64,000 nt of DNA from Chelydra serpentina. Taxonomy: Eukaryota > Chordata > Testudines > Chelydridae. Where the stretch lies: positions 20,726,001 through 20,790,000 of the forward strand of contig JBAIAC010000033.1 in NCBI GenBank assembly GCA_037349315.1, read 5' to 3'. Shown one piece after another: positions 9,252-20,389 of this stretch. Both the position numbers and the translations under genes were made by a program. The notes under the pieces were generated by a model. That model was given only the letters and a program-made list of their open reading frames with translations, searched no databases and was not told where the DNA came from. The first letter of the stretch is position 1, and the number at the start of each line of letters is the position of its first letter.

Positions 9252-10252
9252 CAGGGGTCTTCAAACTTTATGAGACGAGGGCCATATTAGATTTTTGAAG
9301 GGGCTTTGCGGACCGAAGCAACAGTGAAAGAAATTAAATATATGCAAATATATGCAACATTGTTAAAAAAAATAACACTACTCTGTCAGTGTTGCATTAA
9401 ATTCTAAATCAGGTATAAAAGTTAATCGATGCAGGTACTGTGAAATCACACAAAATATTTGTCAATACATTAAAAATCACATTCACATATTCAAAAATAA
9501 TATTTCTTTATTTTAGGATTAATGAGAAGTATGGTACTGATGTTTTTCTGACAAAATTGCATTTAGCTGTGGTTCAAAGTTAGTGTTCCCTAGCATCAAA
9601 ATTGATTGAAAGTTTGGCTGTACTTTGGTAAGAGAAGCTCCAGGTTCCCATTGTTGGTTGGGACTGTTTGGTTCTATTAGTGTTGTAGTTAAAATTTAAC
9701 CATTATGAAATTGTTAATTTCCATCTTCTTTACTCCATTTATTGGAGATGTAATTAAGCATCTGGCTTGTATTTTTACTCTACTAAGGCAGGGGTCTGTG
9801 CCTGCTTGGCTGCAGCAATGACTCTCCCCTAAGTTGGCTCCCCTTTTGGGAGAACACTGGCTCCAAGGGGCACTCACCCCTCTGCACAGCTCAGCTGTGC
9901 TCCCCTCCTTTCTCCCCCCATGCACGAGCTGCTGCCAGCAGCCCCTCCCCCTGCCTGCTCTGCATGCCTACTCAGCTGCAGCCTGATTTTGCTTCTCCCT
10001 GTATCTCCTCAGCTGCAGCAATGACTCCCCTAAGTTGGCTTCCCTTTTGGGGGGACACTGGCTCTAAGGGGCACGCACCCCTCTGCACAGCTCAGCTGTG
10101 CTGCCACCCTGCATGAGCTGCTGCTGACGGCCCCTCCCCCTGCCGGCTTGGCGTGCCTACTCAGCTGTTCGCTTCTCCGGTTGGTTGGAGGGCCGGACAA
10201 ATGGAAGCCCTGGGCTGGATCCGGCCCGCGGGCCATAGTTTGGAGACCCCTG
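9252..10252. mobile_element. hAT DNA transposon (non-autonomous), perfect 8-bp target duplication
   Basis: It starts caggggtcttcaaac and ends with gtttggagacccctg, its near-perfect inverted complement. Flanks 9244-9251 and 10253-10260 are both agatagat, the 8-bp duplication expected of hAT. No transposase frame is visible. An internal segment starting ctgcagcaatgactc is present twice, near 9810 and 10012, so part of the element is a direct duplication of about 200 bp. Confidence 0.9.
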
Positions 10253-10370
10253 AGATAGATAAATGGGTACAGTGTAGGTGAGGTGACTGCAAGTAAATGA
10301 TAAACGCAGTGTCACTCCCTCCCCGCAAATGTATCATATGCTGTATTCAGTTATCTCAATTTGAAATTTT

Positions 10371-10720
10371 GTCCTATGACTATAGGAAAGGTTGTCCTAT
10401 GACTGTTAACAGGCCTCTTCACCTTGAATGGTCCTTTTTAATGTAGAAGCGACAAAGAGTCCTGTGGCACCTTATAGACTAACAAACGTATTGGAGCATA
10501 AGCTTTCGTGGGTGAATACCCACTTCTTCAGATGCAACATGTGTCTTTTAATGTGTCATCTACTTATGCTAAACAATCTGTTTCACCTTGTATTTAGCTG
10601 TGACACTCTGAGTACCTTTCCCAGACGCAAAGAAGAGCTTTGTGTAACTTGATAGCTTGTCTTTCACCAGCAAATGTTGATCCATAATAAAAGACATTAC
10701 CTCACCCACCTTCTCCTGTG
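10371..10720 (+). mobile_element. Penelope-like 3' terminal fragment, subfamily B
   Basis: The sequence shares with 18575-18957, in the same orientation, the blocks ccttgaatggtc, tgctaaacaatctgtt and gacactctgagtacctttcc, then 'caccagcaaatgttg...cctcacccaccttctc'. 16127-16540 carries the opposite orientation. It is interrupted at 10445-10545 by a subfamily A fragment. Assignment to PLE comes from the coding trace in the 18575 copy and the shared tagcc(g/c)tgttagtc entry motif. Confidence 0.6.
10445..10545. mobile_element. Penelope-like terminus, subfamily A, nested monomer
   Basis: It contains gtggcaccttatagactaac, aagctttcgtgggtgaatac and cacttcttcagatgc, as in copy 1 at 3773-3859. It is flanked by the 9-bp direct repeat ttttaatgt at 10436-10444 and 10546-10554, which lies in the host subfamily B fragment. 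This shows insertion of A into B. Confidence 0.75.
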
Positions 10721-13700
10721 AATTTTTCTGTCGTTCACATTTTTATCACTCCAGTATTTTAAGTATAACTTGTTTTTCCAGTTCAACTGTTTTATTCTTT
10801 GCTCACACCAATTTCAGACATAGAAAATTAAACTTCAGATGACCATATGACATTGCATTTTATAAAAAGTTCCCTTTATAATTGTTTCGTTATTTTCATC
10901 ACATGCTAGAATAACTATTATTTATTACATCCTTCTCACACCACTGTTTTTACACAGGGTGGAAATTAGTTTCTTCCTTCTGCTCTATGGTGTTCAGATT
11001 GACTATTCTGCCCTCTTTGCTAAGGACTCTTCTTAAAGGTTCTCTTAGGTGCCCTCCTTTTCTTCCCACCAGTTGGTTTCCAGTTGACACACAAATAGTA
11101 AAGTTATTTTCCTCCATGCATCAAGAAGAGTTGTCTGTTATACAGACATATAAATGTTTGTAAAAAGTTATGTATTTTGGGCATTGGAGCAGCTGTGCTT
11201 CCAAAATAATATTAATTTTGAAACATGCAATACCATAATGAAACTGATGGCTCATTACTGTGAATTCTCTTATACTCTGGCTCCATAGTCCCTCCTGTAC
11301 AGAAAAGGCAAGCAACAATTTGAGGTCAGAGGGAACCAGGAGAGAGCCAAAGGCTGCACAGGAGGAGAAGCAGTGGGCTGGAGGTAACAGCTTGAGAGCT
11401 AGGGCTAAATGTTGAGAGCCAGGCAGAGAAGCAAGCCAAGCAAATACCTGGGAGTGGCTTGCAATAGGAGGATCACGTGGATAAACCTGAACAAGGCCAC
11501 GGGTGATGAACAAAGGAGAGAGAAGGGTAGGTTGGGGGAAGTACCCCTAGCACTAGGCCCGAGGAGTCCTAACTTCATACCTCTATCCTGGACTGCATTT
11601 AGGGCCTGATTTGGAAACTGTTGTTTTAATCTTTTTGTTGTAACCGTTAAAGTAATTGCGCTGAGCGTATTTGCACCTTTTTGATTCTAGCAGCCCTAGT
11701 GAAGCAATTGTGTGTTACTCAAAGTGTGCAATTGTTTAAAGAAACCTACTAAGGGCTAGAGCCTGGAGAGCCTAATGCTTAGAGTGCCTACAGCGCTTAC
11801 CTTCAACCTTTTGGTATACACAGCATGCTACCAAACATCAAAGGGAACTGGTGTACCCTAACATTTGCAGTGAGTGACACCCTATGCAGTGAGCTGTAGT
11901 ATTCTTGCTGCTTCAGTCTATCGCCTTCCTTTACCCTTGCTTCTTGAGACTGCTTCACTGCTAATCAAGGGCTAGTATGCATTATGAGTGATAGTCACCA
12001 CTGTCAGAGGAATAGCATAAGGCCTACACACCACATAAATCCCACTTAAGGCCTGTTTTGATAGTTTAAGTGGGGCATAGGCTTTGTGTTCCCCAATTGA
12101 ATGCAAAGGCTATGATTTCAGATTGCCCTAATGTGGGTTGTGCCAAGGGTGTTGGTGGAGGGGATTCTTTACTCTCTCTCCCTGCCTTTCCTTACTGCAA
12201 GGTGGAGAAAGATTATGCCCTGCCCTATCCCCAAATAGAGATAACGGAACAGGATTAGAAGCAGGATTTTTTCAAACTGAGGTCATCCATTACAAAGTTT
12301 TATGGGAACTACAAACATAATTACTTACGCTGCTGAATTAAATTAATACAAGTGTGTTATGACAACAATATAATAAAATGCAGCTTTTTAACATTCCTCA
12401 TCCAAGGATCACAAAGCACATTACAAACACAAATTAAGCTTTACAGTATCTCTGGAAATAAATATTAGTATGCTATTTTTTTAAAGAAATAAACTTATTA
12501 CAGAGGGTAAGAGAGCCCATCTACACAGAAAATGTTACCATGTAGAGGGATTGTGAATAGTGATATAAAATAGTTTGGTCTTGCTTGCACGGACATGACC
12601 AAACCAAGTTATGGACTTGTGTTACAACCTGTCTATATAATTAATTTTACCATGTGGGGTGATCTGTTAAAACATGGTAATATCCTGACTGTGTTATAAC
12701 ATGCATTGGTGTTATCTGTATAGCGGTGACAAATTGTGTTATAAGAATGTTACTGTATTACAGCCCTGAAAATATAACATTAAAAAAAATAACCGAGTAG
12801 AGAGCATAGAAAGTTAGAGAACAAAGAGTGCTTTTTAGTAGAATATATTCCAGTTAATTTATTAATAGAATGATTTTCACGGAAAAAAAGAACCGCCACA
12901 GACTAGCAAGATTCAGCCTGCTGAATTGTGCGGAAACTTGCTATACTCAACCTTTTCTCAGTTTTGTATTTATTTCTATTTTTATCTTTTATTTTAGACT
13001 TAGGTCTGAATTATTACATAGGCATGGAGAGGAAAGAGCCTTAACATTCACCCACAATTTCTTCATGTCCATATTTCCACTAAGAGGCAGGCAAAGATGT
13101 CCAGTTTATGCGCTACAAGCCTCTTCCCTTTCTGTAGCAACTTCTTTGTTGGCCAGATCATTTGAAATGTAGTATTTATAAAGAACCCAAATGTACTAGA
13201 TGTTTTACAGACAAACATTTTTCTCTCAGCTAGAACAATGTGTATTCTGAATAACAGCTGTTCTATTTTGAAAAAATGATACTGACTTGACAGTCAAGCT
13301 TAGGTTATGTCTTTATCCCTGACCAAGGTTGGGTATAAATAGCATTGTCCTCGATGTAGTCCCAGAGAAACCTTCTGATACATAATTCTTCCCCTGCTTC
13401 TCTCTTGTTCTAGGGAGTGTGTATTTGGAGTGGGGAGTGGGTGTAACTTACAGCACCCCTTGAAAAGGTGAAGCTTACTTCCCCCATTTGTGCATGGCCA
13501 GTCACTATAGATGATGGTGGATGGGCCAAAGCTCCACCTCCTCTCCATCTCCTCACTCATTTGCTCACAGGAAAAGTATCCTGGGATCAGGGGCTTTGCT
13601 CCACACCAGACCCAAGCTAGTGATAGATCATACTTGGGTGGGATAAGTGGCTTGTTCCCATTTACTCCCCTGCTCAGTTGAATAAAATGGGGATGTAAAC

Positions 13701-14412
13701 TAATCCTCAAATCTTTGCATAATTTTAGTAGGGAATATATTACATACTTTACAGACATAACATTTCTGTTTGTCATCAAGCGCCTCTCCCTCACTTTTGG
13801 AGCTGTGATGAGTTCTGGCTGATGTGTATGCCTCTAGATACCACTATTACAATAATGACAGTCTTATTGTCACCTGCTAAACTTGCTCAACAAGCTCCTG
13901 AATCGGTCATTCTGTTGTCATTCAGAATCTCCTTTATTAGTCTACATTAGTTGCATTCATGTAGGTTAGAGATAGTGTCAAGAACTTAAAAACAAACGGC
14001 CAGTTCCTTTAAAAGAGTTATTTCTTGGTGGGTGGTGGTGGCACAGCTAAGTATAATAGAATGTGTCTTTCATGTAGTAATTTGTGATCTTCACAATAAT
14101 GAAAGCTCACATACAGTTTTAATAAGACTTGGCTACTAGCCAGAGGCATATTGAATTCTTCAATTGCACTATACATTATTTTTAAAAATACTAAGGAGGC
14201 ATTCTGTTTTGCTATCCCATGGATGCCAGTGCTGTCTGAATCAAACAATGGTGGTAGTGGTGGTGTTGCCTGTCTGTGTTAGGACGGAATAACAATTTTC
14301 TATAATCAGCTGCTAATGAATAAATGTAAATCAATGTTGTGTGTTCATGAGAAGTTTTTTATTAAGCGGCACAAAAAGATTTTGAGAACATACTTATCAA
14401 ACACCCAAACCG
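10721..14412. other. unique-looking intergenic sequence
   Basis: I find no gene, RNA or repeat family here. Open frames of 60-164 codons (for example 13300-13794 on the minus strand) lack domain similarity, have no supporting splice context and look like chance frames. Confidence 0.45.
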
Positions 14413-14935
14413 ATATTTACATAAGAACATAAGCGCTGCCATACTAGGTCAGCCTCTGATTGCCAGAAGCTGGGAGTGGACGACAGGGAATGGATCACTT
14501 GATTGCATGTTCTGTTCATTCTCTCTGAAGCACCTGAAATTGGCCACTATCGGAAGGCAGAATACTTGGCTAGATGGACTATTGGACTGACCCAGTATGA
14601 CCTTTCTTATGTCAGACCATGGTCTGTTTTCCCCAGTATGCTGTCTCCAACAGTGGCATGTACCAGAGCTTCAGGGGGAGTATTGAGAATAGGTCAATTA
14701 TGGAGTGATTCATCCCAGTGTTCCACTCCCAGCTTCTGGTAGTCAGAGGTTTAGGGTCGCCCTAACACTTGGATTGAGTTCCTGAGCATCTTGGTTTATA
14801 GCCATTGATGGACTTATTCTCCATGAATTTATCGAATTCTTTTTTGAACAATGTTATACTTTCGGCCATCACTACATCCTATGGCAATTTGTTCCACAGG
14901 TTTAGCTGTGGAAAAAGTACTTCCCCTTGTTTGTA

Positions 14936-16103
14936 TTAAACCTGCTGCCTATTAATTTCATCAGATGACCCCTGGTTTTTGTATTGTGTGACAGGGTAAA
15001 TAACACTTCCTAATTCACTTTTTCCATCCCATTTATGATTGTATAGACCTCTATCGTAGCCCCCATTAGTTGTCTCCTTTCCAAGCAGAAGAGACTCAAT
15101 CTTTTCAGTCTCTCTTTGTATGGAAGCCGTTCTATACCCATGATCATCTTTGTTGCCCTTCTCTGAACCTTTCCCCATTCCACTATATCTTTTTTTGAGA
15201 CAGGGCAACCAGAATTGGCCATAGTATTCAAAGTGTGGGCACACCATGGATTTATATGGTGGCATTAGGATATTTTCTGTATTATTTTCTATCCCTTTCC
15301 TCATAGTTCCTATTATTCTTTTTGACCGCTGCTGCACTTGAGCGGAAGTTTTCAAAGATCTATCTACAGTGACTCTTTCTTGGGTAGTAACAGCTAATTT
15401 AGAACCCATCATTGCATCTGTATAGTTGGGATTAATTTTTCCAATGTGCATTACTTTGCACTTATCAATGTTGAATTTCATCTGCCATTTTGTTGCCCAG
15501 TCACCTAGTTTTGTGAGATCCCTCTGTATCTCCTCATAGTCTGCTTTGGACTTAACTGTCTTGAATAATTTTGTATCATCTGCAAACTTTGCCACTTTAC
15601 TATTCATCCCCTTTTCCAGATGATTTACGAATATGTTGCACAGCACAGATACCAGAACAGATCCTTGGGTGATCCTGCTGTTCACCTCTCCATTGTTAAA
15701 ACTGACGATTTATCCCTACCTTTTGTTTCCTATCTTTTAACCAATTACTGATCCATGAAAGGACATGCCCTCTTATCCCATGGCTACTTAGTTTCCTTAA
15801 GAGTCTTTGGTGAGGGACCTTGTCCAAGGCTTTCTGAAAATCCAAGTACACTATATCTACTGGATCATCCTTAGCCACATGCTTGTTGACTCCCTCAAAG
15901 AATGTTAATAGATTCGTGAGGCATGACTTCCCTTTACAAAAGCCACATTGATGCTTCCCCGGCAAATCATGTTTATCTTTGTGTCTGATAAATTTTTTCT
16001 TTACTATAGTTTCTGCCAATATGCCCAATAGTGAAGTTAGGCTCACTAGCCTGTAATTGCCAGGATCTCCGCTGGAGCCATTTCTGCCTCTAATGGCCTC
16101 CAT
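14936..16103 (-). pseudogene. CR1 reverse transcriptase, two frames
   Basis: Frame 16103-15696 reads SGDPGNYRLVSLTSLLGILA, then QCGFCKGKSCLTNLL and DIVYLDFQKALDKVPHQRLL. The last contains the first catalytic Asp block of non-LTR RTs. Frame 15685-14936 continues with ITQGSVL, then KFADDTKLFKTV (the F/YADD catalytic box) and KWQMKFNIDKCKVMHIG. The catalytic residues remain but the frames are separated by a stop/frameshift near 15690. The family acts in target-primed reverse transcription at the insertion site. Confidence 0.85.
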
Positions 16104-16126
16104 TATTCTGCTGTTTAGCCATGGTT

Positions 16127-16540
16127 GTGTGAAGTGTAGTTGTAGCCCTGTTAGTCCCAGGATATTAGAGAGACAAGGTGGGTGAGGTAATATCTGTTAT
16201 TGGACCAACTTCTGTTGGTGAGAGAGACAAGCTTTTGAGCTCCACTTGACTCTTCATATCTGGGAAAGGAACTCCTAGCAACACAGCAAAATGCAAGGTG
16301 GAAAAATCATTTACCATAAGTAATTAGCACATATTGTAAAGGACTATTCAAGGTAGAGTGGCCTGTTAACACCTCTGCAGTCATAGGATAAAAAGAGGGT
16401 TAGTGGATTACAGATTGCTATAAGCAGCCAGAAATCACGAGGCACATTGTGCATACGCTAAGAAGACACTATAAAGCCACTGCCTCTGTTCAGTCCATGA
16501 TTTTCGGTTTCTAGCAGAGTAATGATGGTGGCATTCTTTT
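16127..16540 (-). mobile_element. Penelope-like 3' terminal fragment, subfamily B, inside CR1
   Basis: It starts gtgtagttgtagccctgtta and continues with gacaaggtgggtgaggtaat and caccagtt-type 'ggaccaacttctgttggtga' sequence. It then carries the reverse of the blocks in 10371-10720 and 18575-18957 (for example tgttaacacctctgcagtca). Its position between CR1 endonuclease and RT indicates a later insertion. The right boundary near 16540 is approximate. Confidence 0.6.
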
Positions 16541-16699
16541 GGTCCTCCTACTGTCATTTTTGATTTGGGATATATTTAGTCTGAGCCTCTATTAAGGTGT
16601 TTTGAAGTAGTCTCCATGCTACTTGCAGGCATTTTACCCTTGTGACTCCTTTTTAATTTCTGTCTAACTAGTGTCCTCATTCTTGTGTAATTCCCCCTT

Positions 16700-17420
16700 T
16701 TAAAGTTAAATATTACTGTGGTGGGTTGTTTTGGTTATTCTCCCCCCTTCCCTACCCCCAAGGATGCTAAATTTAATTACTTCATGGTCATATTTCTGAG
16801 CGAATCAGCTATACTTACCTCTTGGGCCAAATCCTGTGTTGCACTTAGAACTAAATCAAGAATTGCCTCTCCCCTAGCAGGTTCCAGAACTAGCTGCTCC
16901 AAGGGTCATTTATATTTCTGCATCACATCCTGAGGTGACATTTACCCAGTCAATATGAGGATAGTTGAAATCACCCATTATTGCTGGATTTTGTAGCTTC
17001 TCTAACCTCCATTAGCATTTAACAATCACTCTCACCATCCTAGTCAGATGGTCAGTAATATATTCCTACTGCTATACTCTGATTATTGAAGCATGGAATT
17101 TCTATCCATAGAGATTCTATGGTACAGTGTTTGATACATTTTAAGATTTTCATCTAATTGACACTATGCTTTTTTTAGCATATAGTGCCACTCCCCCACC
17201 AGCACAACCTACTCTGTCATTTCTAGATATTTTGTACCCTGGTATTACTGTGTCCTATTGAGTATCCTCATTCCACTGAGTTTCTGTGATGCTTATTATA
17301 TTAATATCCTCATTTAATGCCAGGCAGTCTAGTTCACCCATTTTACTATTTAGACTTCTAGCATTAGTATATAAGCACTTGTACATTTTGTCAATATTTA
17401 ATTGCATGCCTTCATATGTT
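16700..17420 (-). pseudogene. CR1 apurinic-like endonuclease domain, degenerate
   Basis: Minus-strand translation of 17255-17400 gives CLYTNARSLNSKMGELDCLA followed by INIISITETQWNED, the N-terminal block of LINE endonucleases. Further on, in shifted frames with stops, I read GCAGGGVALYAKKS and MGDFNYPHIDWVNVTSG. These correspond to the same domain in the plus-strand CR1 at 31901-32434. The upstream part of the 17255-17785 frame has no recognised domain. Confidence 0.75.
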
Positions 17421-17869
17421 TTGTTTACATTGGACTCTTTAGTGTTTGACTGTTCCTTGCTAGCTCCTATCTGTACTTTACCGACTTCTTTCCTATCCTT
17501 GATATTAGGATATAAAGTTCCCTCTTTAATAAATTCAACCCTAAGGGATGTCTCCGTCTGAATTGTGTGTTTTCCCGTACTTGTCAGCTTTTCCTCAGCC
17601 CTTAGTTTAAAAAATTCAATTAAGATTGGAGCTGTTGTTTCCTCATTCTTCTTGCATCCAAAAGGAAGGGGGTATCTCATGTTGCTTTGTAGTGACCCCT
17701 TCTGGCTGATGCATGGAGCAGCACTGATGAGCTCTAGAAAGACAAGCAACTGGTTCTCTTTCTTCAGAAAGAGTGTCAACACCATGGAAGGCCTTTGTGG
17801 TGAAGTAAAATGGGATTTATTGGGGTTTTAAGATAAGTGTGGAGGATTGCACAGGCAGGAAATGTGCAA

Positions 17870-18080
17870 GTATGACAGTATGGTGTAGTGGTCTGAGTAT
17901 AATATGTTTAGCCAGGACCCTTGGGTTCTGTTTGCACATCTGCCAGTAAGGCAACTCACTTATTTTCTCTGTAATATAGTTCCCCATCTGTAAAATGGGG
18001 ATACTAAACTGACCTACCGTATTTCAGAGGCATAGTGAAGTTTAATTCATTAATGTTTCTGAGGTGATTTCAGATCTTTG
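17870..18080 (+). repeat. MIR-like CORE-SINE, sense
   Basis: It has the sense order of a MIR: 'gtatggtgtagtggtctgag' near the start, a 'cccttgggttctg' block, then ttccccatctgtaaaatggg followed by a gataatact-like tail. No target duplication was resolved. Confidence 0.6.
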
Positions 18081-18285
18081 GATGATGATTTGTACTTTTC
18101 CCTGAGGTGTCCGAGGCAATTTTTAGGACAGAAGAAAGACCACTCTGAAAATATTATTATAATTCCAATAAAAAGATGATCTTTTAACAAAGGAAATCGA
18201 GTTATTATTAATGGCTACAAAAATAACAACAACAAAAAGTGGCAAACACTTTCCACAAAATTATCACTCCATAGCTGACTTCTCA

Positions 18286-18571
18286 GGCCAGGTCTACACT
18301 AGACCTATATTTTAACTATCACACTCAGAGGTGTGAAAAATCCATACCTCTAAGCAACGTAGTTATACCACTCCAATTCCCTGTGTAGACAGCACTATAT
18401 TGATGGGACAGCTGCTCCTGTCAACATAGCTACCTCCTCTCAGGGAGGTGGATTAACTATGCTGACAGAAGCTCTCACATCAGCGTAGGAAAATCTTCAC
18501 TTAAGTGCTACAGAGACACAGCTGCATCAGTGCACCTGTGCTGATACAGCATTTTAAGTGCAGACCTGCCC
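18286..18571. mobile_element. Harbinger-like MITE, 3-bp TCA duplication
   Basis: The ends ggccaggtctacact and gtgcagacctgccc are imperfect inverted repeats. They are flanked by tca at 18283-18285 and 18572-18574, a TNA-type 3-bp duplication as expected for PIF/Harbinger elements. There is no coding capacity. Related elements lie at 24330-24604, 25056-25325 and 57072-57368. Confidence 0.75.
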
Positions 18572-18574
18572 TCA

Positions 18575-18957
18575 GTTCTTGTCTTCAAAGGAAACCTGCA
18601 CAACACCATCAAAAGATGAGCCTGGGAGCTTAAGTTCATCCCTTTTTCTAGACACTATAAATCCTGGACTTAATACACTGGATTTATAGTTTATTACAAC
18701 CTGTAACCCATTAATCCCATTTTTTGTTCGGACTTCCAAGGAGTTAACAGGACACATCACATTGAATGGTCTCTTATGTGCTAACTATTTATGCTTAATA
18801 ATCTGTTCTACTTTCTATTTTGCCCTGACACTCTAAGTACCTTTATTCCAGACACTCTAAGTACCTTTATTTATTTATTCCTCTGTGTCACTCAAAAGCT
18901 TTTCTCTCACCAACAGAAGTAGGTCCAATAAGAGATCACCCACTTCTCTCGCTCACT
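18575..18957 (+). mobile_element. Penelope-like 3' terminal fragment, subfamily B
   Basis: Near 18620 a short + frame reads AWELKFI, followed in another frame by 'GLNTLDL'. This resembles the end of the GIY-YIG region of Penelope-like proteins ('ELELICKLDTINSGLE' in the 26.3-27 kb copy). After it come the attgaatggtctc and tgacactctaagtacctt blocks and 'ctctcaccaacagaagtagg'. It abuts the MITE at 18571 and ends before an A-run at 18958. The 'gacactctaagtaccttt' block is duplicated locally. Confidence 0.6.
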
Positions 18958-19684
18958 AAAAAAAAAAAAAAAAGCAACATAACCCTGTGATTCAGGTATC
19001 TTTTCCTGGTAGCTATTGGGGCTAAGAGCTGGAGCAATTGTGGTAGCTAGGGATCAAGATTCAGAGTAGTTGGGGGTCAGGGCTTGAAGGGCAGGAGATT
19101 TTGGGGACCTGGGGCAGAGGTCAAGCAGTCAGAGGGGAGGGCAGGAGTGGGGCAGGACTGGCTCATTCTGGAGCAGAGGTCCGTGCAGTATGTTCACCGC
19201 TCAGGCGCTATCTTCACCGCCAAAAGGTGCGTTTTTACAGCCAGCCAGTGAACTCGCTGCAAACCCACGTGCGGACAAGGCCCCGCAGGCTTTGCTTTGA
19301 TGCGCGGAGTCTCGGCAAACCCCTCTGGGGCACAGCGCCGACGGACCTCGTCCAAACTACAGTGAGGCGCAAACTACCCGCGCCCGGTCTCCGCGAGCAC
19401 TCGCAGGGGAGCTCTCCCGCTGTACCGGGGGCTGGCAGCGCAGACCCCGCCTTAGCAGGTCTGTGAGCGGCGAATGCCCGAGCTCGGCCCGCCAGGCTCG
19501 CAGGGGGACCCCTTAGCGGCTGTGTTTACGAGGATTTTGCTCCCTCCCTGCCGCTACCACCGCCCGCCCGCCAGGGCCAGCCGAACCAGCATCACCCGCC
19601 TCTGCCTCTCCTAGCCCGGGCAGCATCCCCAGGGCCGGCGAGGCGGCCCCTCCCCCGCGCCGGCGGGAAGCAGCGCAGGCACGG

Positions 19685-19694
19685 AACATGGCGG
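19685..19694 (+). promoter_or_regulatory. YY1-like site aacatggcgg
   Basis: The bases aacatggcgg match the AANATGGCGG-type YY1 consensus, which often sits at or just after CpG-island transcription starts. Its position about 380 bp before the exon 1 donor is compatible with a start nearby. Binding is inferred. Confidence 0.45.
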
Positions 19695-19735
19695 GCACTC
19701 AAGTCCCAACTCCCCCCCCCCTTGCTCCCGATATC

Positions 19736-19745
19736 TGCGCATGCG
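19736..19745. promoter_or_regulatory. NRF-1-type palindrome tgcgcatgcg
   Basis: tgcgcatgcg is a full core of the YGCGCAYGCGCR consensus of nuclear respiratory factor 1. GABP (also called NRF-2) and NRF-1 jointly control respiratory-chain genes, so an NRF-1 site in the gene of a GABP subunit would link the two regulators. The match is direct; occupancy is inferred. Confidence 0.55.
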
Positions 19746-19839
19746 TTGTAGGGAGCACAGAGGCCGTATCCCTCCGCCAAGCCCCCTTTTGTCGGGTATA
19801 TTTGTGTAATAAGATAATCCCCGCACCCCAATGGTAAGT

Positions 19840-20072
19840 GCCATGCGCCCCTCAAAGCGCTGCCCCCTCGGCGGCCCGGGGTCCCCCTGCTTCAGCGCAG
19901 AGGGGGCGCACTGTGCTGACCTGAGCCGCCTCTCCCTTCCCGCCCGCTGTGTCCCTCCGCCAGGCGCAGCAGCAGGGACTTTTGTGTGGGGCTTTTGGGC
20001 GCCGTTGAGAGGCGGCCTTTGGCGCCCGTGGTTGTTGTTGTGGACGGCGGCGGCGGCCGGGCAGGCAGCACG
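19840..20072 (+). other. GABPB1: GABPB1 non-coding exon 1 (5' end approximate)
   Basis: The exon is inferred from a donor cacg/gtaagg with the GT at 20073-20074, in the CpG island upstream of the coding exons. The sequence before it is rich in cggcgg and ttgttgttg and has no in-frame start matching GABPB1. A second donor, atg/gtaagt after 19833, could define an alternative shorter first exon. The start site is not visible, so the left limit is nominal. Intron 1 would be about 13.8 kb. Confidence 0.55.
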
Positions 20073-20164
20073 GTAAGGCCCCATCGCCGTGCCCCGTCTC
20101 TCCCACACCCCCCCGGGCCGGCCAAGCTTTTCCAGGTCAGTCCGTGCCTTTGTAGGGCCCTGTT

Positions 20165-20214
20165 ACCGGATGTGGAAGTTGATCTCTTCGCTGGTAAAAA
20201 ATAATTCCACTTCC
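20165..20214. promoter_or_regulatory. cluster of ETS cores just downstream of exon 1
   Basis: Three GGAA/GGAT-type cores lie within 50 bases: accggatgt at 20165-20173, ggaagtt at 20174-20180 and cacttcc (ggaagtg on the minus strand) at 20208-20214. GABP binds paired ETS cores as an alpha2-beta2 tetramer, so autoregulation is conceivable. Confidence 0.35.
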
Positions 20215-20389
20215 CCCGGAACCCGGCGCCGCGGCTCCCTCCGCATCGCCCAGCCCAGCCAGGATTTCCTGTTGGGGAGAGCGGGCGGGCCGGCCGGCCT
20301 TCCGGGGACCCCGCCGCACGGGGGGCGCCCGGAGGGCTGGGCGCGGGCAGGGCTGCGCGGGGTGGCTGGGTGGGGGTGGGTGTACGTAT

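Larger units (their letters stand above)
14419..17420 (-). mobile_element. CR1 LINE, degenerate, minus strand, interrupted
   Basis: On the minus strand an endonuclease region (about 17420-16700) is followed by reverse transcriptase (16103-14936) and a 3' end whose last bases on the + strand are acataagaacataag, the reverse complement of the CR1 3' tail. A subfamily B PLE fragment at 16127-16540 separates the two domains. The 5' limit is uncertain and no clear target duplication was found. Multiple stops and frameshifts make it inactive. Confidence 0.8.

Noticed and set aside
13300..13794. 164-codon minus-strand frame in intergenic sequence
   Set aside because: No domain, no homologous pattern recognised and no splice or CpG context. 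Likely chance.
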